DNA of 64,000 bases, from the NCBI GenBank assembly GCA_020002185.1, contig CM034534.1, positions 37,617,882 to 37,681,881 on the forward strand, given 5' to 3'. Both the position numbers and the translations under genes were made by a program. The stretch's first letter is position 1, and every line of letters starts with the position of its first letter. The notes under the pieces were generated by a model, which did no database searches, was not told where the DNA came from, and saw nothing but the letters and a program-made list of their open reading frames with translations. Shown here piece after piece: positions 22,401-34,400 of this stretch. The stretch comes from Paraescarpia echinospica (taxonomy: Eukaryota > Annelida > Polychaeta > Sabellida > Siboglinidae).

Positions 22401-25400
22401 TTTCACTATCTAGTGATGTTGTTTTGAGAAGGGCCCTTGAGACTATCCCCTAACAGTAGATTTTGTGTATTCCCCTTCCCAAAACATATGTCACATGCGG
22501 AGTCTGTGTCTTGTATGGATATATATTTTTATGCACTTTGTTTTATATAAGCTGAAAGTTAATTGAAATTAGTTATTCTTAGGCCTCAGAAAAGTAATTC
22601 CCGGTTTCTCATCAATGCATGTATTTAAAAATATGTGCCACAACATTTTATTTTCTATTATAATTATTCCTCTAAATGCAAGACGTGGTGCAATAAGTGA
22701 ACAATAAACATGTCAACATTTTACTTCCATCATAACCCTTAATGATCTGTAACTATGATTCACCAAAAAACATTTGATTAATAATTACCTACAGCTTGGT
22801 GGACAGTTAATTAGTGGCACAAGTTCAAATACATCAGGACGTTTTTCACACCTGCATTTTAGCTTAGGCTCAGTAGTTTGCTGGCAGCTACTAAACCTAT
22901 AGGCTTGTGTGAAAAGGATAGTTGGCAGAAGAACTAACTTCAAAGCACCATTGCATCCATTTAGCCAGGCAGCAGTCGCACTGTCAGAGTGTCTGCTGCT
23001 ATGTTTGTATATATAAGCTTAATGATCCCAATACACTAATCTGTTGGCACAATGTCAGATAATAGAACTACCGGTAGGTTAAACATCTTAACAATAACTA
23101 TAATTAGTTCTGTGGGGCTGTTTTTAAGTACTCGTTTATAACATTATCAATACAACGTGCCTTTTTGTTTTTTATTTGTATTAGTATGTCATCTTGTGTG
23201 AATGGTCTGTTTATGTGTAATGGCCCCCTTTATGGAGGGATCCCAAAACTGGAACATTTTCACATTTTGCCTTTTATTCAAAAATCTTTACTTTTTCTCT
23301 AGTTTTTCATAGACATTTCATGTGATAGTACCACTATACACAATACATCTGTATTTGATTGAATCATTCTAAGGGCACCAAAGGTCCCCTAAAATGCAAA
23401 ATTTGCTAACTAAAATTAAAGGAAATAAAAACAAGGCATTAGCTAAAATCCGTTTTCCATGTGTACACAAAGTTTAATATTGCATGTAACATTCGAGAAC
23501 ATTAAAAAAATACAGAAAATACATTTGTAGTATAAATTCGATTTTAAACCCGTCTGTGTAGCGATTCCCGCGGAAAATATAAATTTAGTGAGCTAGGCGA
23601 TCACGTGGTATCTTAACGTCACACATGACTCACACTCGCAGCAGGCCGACCCTTTCTATGCATTCAGAGCATGTTTATATGGATAATGTTGGGGTCGAAA
23701 CGAGCGTCAGAATGAGTTATTATGCAATAATCCGATGTAATACAAACACTATTCATCATAGAGGAACAAGCAGTTATTTTACGGTTCCACATGAATTCAA
23801 TTTTATTCAAAACAATGAATGCGAATGAGCCTACAAGTCGACACCAATAAACATACATAACAACACAATTTTCACTTTTTGACCCCTACCATGTTCAGTG
23901 CTCCATAACTTCGCCAATTTTTGTAGCAGTCATAATTTTTGAAACTAAAGCACCCTACCAAACCTTTGCAAGAATGTAAGAAAACAATTTTTCCGACTTA
24001 TCACTCATTTGGTCAGCCGGGGTCACATGTAGATGTATTAGTTCAGGGCCTCTTGGCCTATTTTTTTTTGTCTTTCTCAGTGTGTGACGATTGTTTTGTT
24101 GATGTGTTTTGTGTGTTGTGTACCGAGTACATACCCAGGAGAAGCCTGAGACTGTTTGGTCATGAGCATTCAATTTGTTTCCTCTACTTTGGTATACTTT
24201 GAACAAACCCCCTTATTGGTCATTACATTTTCTTGTAAAATGGTGTACCTACATCTTATTGTTGCCATGCGTCCAGGGCCTCACCCAGAGACACGTCCAC
24301 CCGTCCTGTGATGTTTTTGGACGGTTTCAAATTGACTGTGGACGGGTCCATCCATGTCGGTTTTTTGTGCAGACCAGCTAGTCAATGCCACTTTTACAAT
24401 GTCATTGAAACTGCAGTGAAGCCAGTTTCAAAACCTACGGAAACGGTACGGAAACTGGTTTTAAAAATTGCCCACCCGGATCACCTGGCCAGCTCCCCAA
24501 CACATGCCAGAAACCAATTAAGCCAGGCCTGGACTTGCTAGAATAATTGTCACCTACCCGCTAATGGCGACTTGCTAGGGTAATTGTCACCTACCTGCTA
24601 GTGGTAGTTGCTTGAAAGGCAGCCCACACTTGCCTATGTCTGTGTCTAAGTAGACTAAATAATTCTATGTGAGGTCGAAACGGGATTTGTGTTTTCGAAC
24701 GGAAACTCGGTAAACGCTAAAAGAGTAGAATTACCAACACCGTAAATGATACTGACTTTATTGCCGATATTTTGAAACAACATGATTACTATGCAACGGT
24801 ATTCATTTATTTTAGTGGATTTATGAAGCAGGATTTTTTTAATGCGCTAGGCTAATCGTTACGAGTGTGATGACGCCAGTGCTACCTCGTGTCAACCAAA
24901 GGCAAAGACCGTGTATTCAATACAAGACGGTGCAGCATCCGCTATTTCCATTGTTCAAAGTACGTAAGTGGAGCGGTTAGTCCGCCATTCTGGAGGCACG
25001 CAAAGCCAGAACATGCATGCATTGACGCACGTACTAGCCTCCCGATTGACGGACAAAAACTCCAATTTTAGACTGCTATGATCTCGCTCATTGACACTTC
25101 CTGTCTAAATATATGCTCCTTGGAGTCAACCGATGTAAACAAGGACACGGGTGGAAGGCACTAACATAAAGCGTTTTGCGATCGTTGTCTGGCTGTCCGC
25201 TAAGCGCATTGAAGACATGTTGCTAATTAAATGCAGTGATTCCCCTGGGTAAAATGATGGGCGAGGTGGTAGGGGTGGGGTACGCGAGCGCCGCTGGCGC
25301 GAAGTGTTGCTAGGGTGGTCCGGGGGCATGCTTCCCCGGAGATTTTTTAAAACTAGCTTTAAAATATTGCATTCTGAGGTACGTTTTAACGTTTATCTTG

Positions 25401-28400
25401 AATATAGAGGGGAAGATATAAAACGACAAGCCACTACTGGTAAATGTAGTAATCATGATTGATAAAAGTCAGTAATCATGACTGTTTCATCGTGTTTAGG
25501 TGTGGTTTCCATTTTACCACTGGTAGTCAGTAAAGGTGGGGTTTCCACTTGACCACTGGTACTTGGTTGTGGTTATGTTTTTCGTGCACTAACACTTGGC
25601 CTTGTTACCTGACAGAGTCAGTAAAAGGTAAGTTCTTATAAAGCGCAGGACTGCTGAAAGCGCTTTACACTTTACTCCCTGGCAGACCTGTTCAGTCGAA
25701 CACCTCTGGGAAACATACAGTGGTATCATCTGAAGACTCGTTCTTCATCACCTTTAAATGATTTTAATATCATAATATTATGGTAAATTGGTGGTTTATG
25801 TTCAAAAGATTATATTTTATTTGTTGCTAGAATGCTATACAATTAATTAAACAGTCATTTCTGGAATGCCACAAAAGTATGTTTCTATTAATCGCAAAAA
25901 GAACGTTTCTCAAATTGTGTCCTTTTTGTAAAACAGTATAAGTTGTTTAATATATCCAATTACTGTGCAAACATATCATTGTCTAACCCAAGTTATTGAT
26001 AACCCGTTAGTATGCACGGTTTTGGGTAGTAGGCATTTTTATGAGATGTGAACTTCGGTGGTTTATATTCGTAAGTATTTCGCTCAAATCAACTTTCCCA
26101 AAAGTTTGTTTGCACAACTTTGTCAGAATATGTATTATATATGTAGCACAAAGATATCTTACGAATCACATTCCTTATTTTGCTAAAACAAAACCGCATA
26201 GATCATGTTATTAGTTGAATAGACTTGTGGGCATTTGTGTTGAATCCGGACCCACCTTGATTGCGACGTTATAACTTGAGTTTTGCTTAACTTTGATACC
26301 TCGGTGAGATACACTGTAGTTCCATCATTCAACATTATCCTAGGCATATTTACCTTTAAGTATATTGCATCTTATGTCCATTTGAGGCGTAAATAGCACC
26401 CCGGTTTGTATCAACATACGCTGTTGTATACTATATATCTCTAATTTTACACGCGCTGTGCGGTAACGCACGGCCACAGACAGAGGCACAGACTGAGACT
26501 AGCCCAAACCTGGTCGCTATTTGAGCTTCAACAGGGTCCGGATTCGATACAAGTGCCGATTAGTGAATAGGATGCACGGTTTTTATTTGGGCTTCAAAAG
26601 AGTCCGGATTCGACACAAGTGCCGACAAGTGACTTAGTGCCATCCGCCTGCAATGCTTTCACTCCCACCACCGTTATAAACCAAAACGCAAGTTACCGTT
26701 TGGGCGCCATTTTACATGAATGTCTAGATTTATAGTATGTCGAAACTCCACAAGGTGTCATCACTGGAGACACCGGGGATCCCGCAGGAATATTCCGTGA
26801 TTGGACAACTGACAAGTGATATCTTTCACGTTGTCCAATGGAGTTAAATACTAACTTCTCTGAGTGACGTTAAGACGACTAAACGATGTTGCTGCAAATC
26901 TGTGATTTTGCAGGAATATAAATGACTTTGTGATGTCATGACGCTGAATATATCGCGAAAGATAAAAAAAAATGGGCGTATGACATAGCTACGAGGCGGC
27001 AATTTCGGCATGTTTTGGACGAGGCGGCATAGAAAAACGACGAGGCGGCCCGCCTCGCTTGTTATATACCAGGGGAAACACTGTAAATGTAATTGTCACA
27101 TCGTTAGAACACGCATAGGTGTAAATATTCCGGTTTTGAACACAAAACTCAAAGGAATAATAACAGCCTAGGTTACGCTGGCTCAAAGTGATATAGCCCA
27201 CCTTTTGTAGTTCTAAATTCCGTTGGATGGTGTCGTATATAGCGCTAGCTAAAATGAAACAGCATCAGTGATTTGAACATTCATAGTTGTTAATATGATT
27301 GCTTGTGTAATTCATATTTGTTAACTTATAATATTAAGCACTGGTGCATGAGAAACACGCACAAATGTATGTCATTGTGTGACAGGAATTATTTTATTAT
27401 CTAAATTGATTATGTACGATTGTTATTGTGTTGTAAATATTGCACAAATAAATGTTGTTAGAAAAGTTAACCACACAATAAAACGGTATTATTTAAATGA
27501 AGAGATCATAACATTGTGACATTTTAAATATTTAACAGAATGTATTATTTTTCAAAGTAAACTTTGAAATAAAATATTACTTTTTTGAACAGAAATGGGC
27601 TTCTTTTTTAAACAGAAAATGCATCATTTCACAATTTTTTTTCTTAAAAAGTATATCTTTGTTGTCATACTTATATTGTTATTACTACTTACATTTTTGA
27701 TGACATGACATGTGCATTCAGCCATGTGCTCTGCCTTGCCTTCATAAATGGTGATATGTATTTTTAGTTTATCTTCATGTTTGGAGTATGATTACCATCA
27801 TTTACCATGCAAGCAGATATTATATATATATATATATATACATATATAATTATATACTCATAGTTGTTGCTGGGTTTTAAGAAGTATCTCTTTAATTCTT
27901 AAAAAAATATACATATTTGTGGTCATACTTATATTGTTATTACTACTTACATTTCTGATCACACATGAGATGTGCATTCAGCCATATGCTCTGGATTGCC
28001 TTCATAAATTGTAATAGGTACTTTTAGTTTATCTTTATATTTTATGATTGGACACACTAAGTGTGATTACAAAAATTTACCATGCAGGTATATATATATA
28101 TGTGTTCTAGTGCACCAAACTTCTCATATGTCAACTGCACTAATGTGGAATCATATCCCTTTATTGAGGTTCATTCAGCAAGTTTGGTGTTACATTTTCA
28201 CTTCGATACGAACAAAGAGACGGCAGAGGCGAGTCATCTGCCAACACAAACAATAATACTAATGTCGGCACAATCGTTTTAAAAGTAAATAAAACACAAA
28301 CATCGTCCCAGTGAACTGTATCGCATCTAGACACAAAGTAAGGGAGCAGAACATTCACCATATCTTCAGAGAAAGAAGTGTCAGTCTTACAACAAAGGAC

Positions 28401-31400
28401 ACAGTGATCATAAGACACAACTGTAAATGTTTCCATATTTCTAAAGTAAGAAATATGTCAGTATTCTACCAAACATATTGCGATTGCAAATAATTGAGCA
28501 CTGCCATTGGCAACGGAGCAGCTTATATTAAACTGTCATGATATCAGCTGTACATACTACACACAGTATCAACAATGATTACCAAAGATAAACAGCCTGC
28601 TAGTGTGATCTAACAATTTACAGATATAATAATGTCTAGGTATGAAAATGGAATTAATGCAATTTGTCACAATCCCAACTATTTTCCTACACACAAGTCA
28701 CAAACATTTGTTTATGAGAAACACAATATCTATAGCGAAATCGAATCACCACTCTTAATAATAACAACACAACATTTAGGTCGAATAATATCATTAAATG
28801 ACTAGTACGTGCAAAACATCAGTTGTAATATTGTTGTTTAGGTAACCATCCCGGTCCACACCCGTTAAGTCATAAATCATCCCAACAAATAAAAATGTTC
28901 TCATGACACACAACCTCGTGGCAAAGACCTTTTCATCGCGCAGCAGAAACGGTGTCGCACTGTAATTAAGCGCCGCTAAAAGAAACTGCAAAGAACGGGG
29001 TCAGACTGAAATTTCGCCACTAAGAGAAAGAACGCCCTAGTACATATATATATTCATAGTTGCCTGTCATATCACGCATCCGATCGCATGTTCGATCACG
29101 CGCCCAACCGCACTTCATAGCATGTTGGAAAAAATGTGGACCTACTTATTGTTCCTTGAATGGATTGGAGATCCGGTTTCTTAGTTATTATAAATATGAC
29201 ATAATTACCTTACAAGAAACTTTTTCTCTTGAACATTTCGACTGCATCTCGCAGTCTTCATTGACAGAATGACGTTATAGGTGTGTCACGTGACCACTAT
29301 CATCATGTGACATAAGCCGTAGAACCGGAACCGGACAGTATGCTAGCCTTCCTAGACACATGTATATGTCTGAAGGATGATGGATCAACCAAGGTATAGG
29401 TGTACCGAAAGGCAACCCACACAGATCGGTATTTTAACTGGGACTCTAATCACCACCTAGAGCACAAACGATTGGTACTGAGAACACTCCTACAAAGAAC
29501 AGAAAGCCTGGTAACAGAAGATGAGGACAAGACCAATGACGTGGAGCAAGAAAGTACTGAAAGCAAACAGCTACAAACCATGGATGTTTAACATCATTAA
29601 ATCAAGGAGACAGATGGAGAACAACACCACAGAAACCAGTAGAAGACAACTCGCCACAGGCCTGCCCTACATCAGTAAACTGTCAGAAGGAGAACAACAC
29701 CACAGAAACCAGTAGAAGACAACACGCCACAGGCCTGCCCTACAGCAGTAAACTGTCAGAAGGAGAACAACACCACAGAAACCAGTAGAAGACAACACGC
29801 CACAGGCCTGTCCTACATCAGTAAACTGTCAGAAGGAGAACAACACCACAGAAACCAGTAGAAGACAACACGCCATAGGCCTGCCCTACATCAGTAAACT
29901 GTCAGAAGGAGAACAACACCACAGAAACTAGTAGAAGACAACATGCCACAGGCCTGCCCTACATCAGTAAACTGTCAGAAGGAGAACAACACCACAGAAA
30001 CCAGTAGAAGACAACACGCCACAGGCCTGCCCTACATCAGTAAACTGTCAGAAGGAGAACAACACCACAGAAACCAGTAGAAGACAACACGCCACAGGCC
30101 TGCCCTACATCAGTAAACTGTCAGAAGGAGAACAACACCACAGAAACCAGTAGAAGACAACACGCCATAGGCCTGCCCTACATCAGTAAACTGTCAGAAG
30201 GACAACAACACCACAGAACTAGTAGAAGACAACACGCCATAGGCCTGCCCTACATCAGTAAACTGTCAGAAGGAGAACAACACCACACCAGTAGAAGACA
30301 ACACACCATAGGCCTGCCCTACATCAGTAAACTGTCAGAAAGAGAACAACACCACAGAAACCAGTAGAAGACAACACGCCACAGGCCTGCCCTACATCAG
30401 TAAACTGTCAGAAGGAGAACAACACCACAGAAACCAGTAGAAGACAACACGCCACAGGCCTGCCCTACATCAGTAAACTGTCAGAAGGAGAACAACACCA
30501 CAGAAACCAGTAGAAGACAACACGCCATAGGCCTGCCCTACATCAGTAAACTGTCAGAAGGAGAACAACACCACAGAAACCAGTAGAAGACAACACACCA
30601 CAGGCCTGCCCTACATCAGTGAACTGTCAGAAGGACAACAACACCACATAAACAGAAGACAACATATAACATCAGTAAACTGTCAGAAGGAGAACAACAC
30701 CACAGAAACCAGTAGAAGACAACACGCCATAGGCCTGCCCTACATCAGTAAACTGTCAGAAGGAGAACAACACCACATAAACCAGTAGAAGACAACACGC
30801 CACAGGCCTGCCCTACATCAGTAAACTGTCGGAACAATTGGTAAGGATTTTCAAGTCCTATGACTGGTGCACCCGAAGGACAGGACGAAAAAGGCAGCAA
30901 AGTGTGGCGTGATTTATGACATTCAATGCCCAGAATGTAACCAGCACTACATAGGGGAAACAGCTAGAGCACTTAGCACAAGAATGAAAGAACATCTGTC
31001 ATGTCGACAACCCCTATCAGCCATAAGTGAACATAAACTGAACACAGGCCATCAATGTTAATTGAAAGACGTCACAATTTTAGACCACGAGGAGAACTGG
31101 CACCGAAGAAAGATAAAGGAAGCAATCAACATCCACAGAGGAAAACCTTCATTGAATCGCGATGTTGGCCAGGAGCTCCCAGTAGTCTTTCTCCAGCTCG
31201 TGTCACATGACAGTGGTCATGTGATACACCTGTAACTTCATTCTGCCAATGAAGACTGCGAGATGCAGTCGAAATATTCAAAAGAGAAAAAAGTTTCTTG
31301 TGAGGCAATTAAGTCATATTGCTTATTGTTGTGATAATTCTAATTCCTTTTCAGAGTCCACGTCCAAAACGACCAAGATGCCTTGACGCTGAGGACAAAC

Positions 31401-34400
31401 CTAGAACTGTGTCCCAGCAGCACAGAAGGATTCGCAAAAAGCAGTTGACCTTGTCTTCAAACAAAAAGACTCCAGTGAAAAGTGGGAAAGATGCGGGTTC
31501 ATTGGAAAAGAGGGAGGCAGAAGAAGAGGGTTATTGTCCGTTCTGTCAAATGCCATTCAGAATATTGGTGGTCGAGTCCGCACACTGGCATGTCAGTGAC
31601 TGTCTCAGTCAGCCAGTCACAGCTCTACAAGGTCAGTGCATTATAATTTTATTGTTTCTACTTGATGCAAGAAATTATAGTGTGTCATACTACCATATTA
31701 GTCAAATTAACATGCACAATTACAACCGGAAGAAAGAGAGAATGCTTAGTATGCACATACATACCCAGTTACCAGTGTTTTTTTAATAATGCACTTTTGA
31801 TCAACACCAAATTGATTCCAAGATGCTTCAAACAAGAAAGATTCACACAACATCAATTGTATGATAAATATCAAATGTAATCAATGGTAAATTTAAGTAA
31901 CTATTATGGAAATCCATATTTTTTAGATTCCGTGACTGTGACAGATTACTGAATTTAAGATATATTAATAAAGTCATCCATCTGCATTGTCTTAATTTGT
32001 GTGTGTAAAATCTGACCCTTGTAAGCCTAGAAACTCTCTTTCAGAATGTCCAAGTGGCCTTGAATGTGACAGCACGATCCAAAGTCATTATCACAAATAC
32101 CATCACTCGACACTGGCTGCGCTGAGGTCAGGTGTCAAACTGACAGAATGTCACCAGTCTGGTCTCGGGAAGGGCACAGGTAAGATCATCATTTATTTTA
32201 TATAAATACTGTATTTATTTAGCCCAAAATACCCGGAGTCTAGCCATTTGTTTTTGACAAGTATCTTCCTCATGTAATACAAGCCTCACATTTAGTGGCA
32301 GCAATGTTGCTATATGTTGCAATGTTGCAAGGCCCGTCAGTTACTCAGAAATTAAACAATTTGGTTCACGTCTAAATTGGTCATATATTATAACGGTGTC
32401 GCTGTGGAATTCTATGAAAGTTAACATTGTTTCAAGTAATCACTGTACCCTGAGTGGACACCAATTGTTGTATACTGATGTTATACACTGATCAATGTGT
32501 TGTAATACACGGGACACACTCACACTTGATGTTATGTGTATTGGTTTATAGCACTGTATACCAGATGTTGTACACCTGAGTATAAAGTATTTATAACAAC
32601 AAGAATGAATCCAACAATGATTCGTTGTGTGATGTATCATTTGTAGAGAACAGTGAGGAGACAGTAGGCAGCCAACAGTCCAGTCTAGCACCATTGTCAC
32701 CACAACCAACTGATGTCACCCAGTGTGACGTCTCTCAGTGTGACACGATTTCCTGCAGTGGAAGAAATGGGCCCACAACTACACACGCACAAGAGGCTGG
32801 TGTGGAGAACAGTGACACAACAGACACGAAGCATGTGGTGACCTCTGGTGGCAGTGACAGCGATGACTGTGATGTGTTCTTGAGAGACATCTCAGAGATG
32901 CTGGGTGACGCAATGGAAGAGGATGCTGAGGACATCGCATGTCATACTGCTGAGGCTGGTGTTAAGTTGATATGTCAGGACACCACATGTGACGATGGAG
33001 CCACAAGTCCAATGGGTGATGAGGACACTTGTGTAAAAAACAAACAGTTGTCCAGTGGATATTCACAAATAAATAAACTAAGAGATCAGTACCTCACAGA
33101 TCACCATGATGCTATCATAACACTGAACATCCCAGTCCCCGTGCATCATGGAAATGCTATGGTTTATAATACATGTGAACAGATCAAGAGACAGTCCATA
33201 CAATTATCACAGTCGCCACGGAAACAACGAACTGGCTCAAACGTCACAATGAATCAGAAGTCGATCGACGCTTTCTTCAAGCCCATGAAGTCAAAAATAT
33301 TGACACGGTCAACCAAAGAAGACAAAGTGTCTTCTCAAAGACATGTCACGCTACAAGAGGGGATGCAGCAACTGTTCAGTAGTGACAAACCTAAACTTGT
33401 TCCTCAGAAGAATACTGCGTGTACTGTGAGCAGACCTGTCATATCTGACAGACTGTCAACCAGTGACCCCAGTGGCTCCAAGGGTACCAGTGGTTGGAGC
33501 AGACCTGTCAAGAAGTGCCCCTTCTATAAATGGATTCCAGGCAAGTACACCTTAGTCATAGCTAACAAACTACTCTTCTACCACTTTACTGAATAGCACA
33601 AACACAACAAATCTAGGTGCTAATTGTGTTTACCAAACTAGAGACTAGTGAAAGTAAAACGTTCTCTAAGAGGTTGTATAAGTTGACAGTCCCCAAAAAT
33701 ACAAAGCATTACATATTGATGGGTAGACATTATGGTTGTCGTCATGTATATTTGGAAGAATAGACCACAAGTCAGCCAAGTCCCATACCCTGTATCGGTA
33801 GGGTGGTGTGTTTTTAACCAGTATGAAGCACTACACGTTTTTGTGGACTTGGCAAGCTTAGGAGACCACCCCTGAAGATGTTTAGATATGTCTCATAGTT
33901 GTTGTTGGAATAAGTGGAAACATTGCAGTTATTATGAACCATCCTAAAACAACTGCGTTCACTGTGGATGCGTTCAGCTATGGTATGTTCATGGGTGTGT
34001 TATAGGTACTGCATTCACTGTGGATGTGTTCAGCTATGGTATTGTTCTGAGTGTGTTGTAGGTACTGCGTTCTCTGTGGATGTGTTCAGCTATGGTGTTG
34101 TTCTGGGTGTGTTGTAGGTACTGCATTCACTGTGGATGTGTTCAGCTATGGTATTGTTCTGGGTGTGTTGTAGGTACTGCATTCACTGTGGATGCATTCA
34201 GCTATGGTATTGTTCTGGGTGTGTTGTAAGTACTGCTTTCACTGTGGATGCGTTCAGCTATGGTATTGTTCTGGGTGTGTTGTAACTACTGCGTTCAGCT
34301 ATGGTGTTGTTCTGGGTGTGTTGTAACTACTGCGTTCAGCTATGGTGTTGTTCTGGGTGTGCCGTAGGTACTGCATTCACTGTGGATGCGTTCAGCTATG

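Larger units (their letters stand above)
29193..31320 (+). mobile_element. Penelope-like element with inverted termini and internal array
   Basis: Terminal regions 29193-29310 and about 31195-31320 are inverted copies (both read inward ATTTCGACTGCATCTCGCAG). Inside, the plus strand encodes a Penelope reverse-transcriptase tail ([28 protein letters not shown]; 29400-29530), then the 73-bp array, then a GIY-YIG endonuclease domain. Most of the reverse transcriptase is missing. The element ends only 34 bp before DCLRE1A exon 2. Confidence 0.85.

Noticed and set aside
28044..28436. Overlapping small frames in DCLRE1A intron 1
   Set aside because: They overlap on both strands, start in a (TA)n repeat and show no homology.
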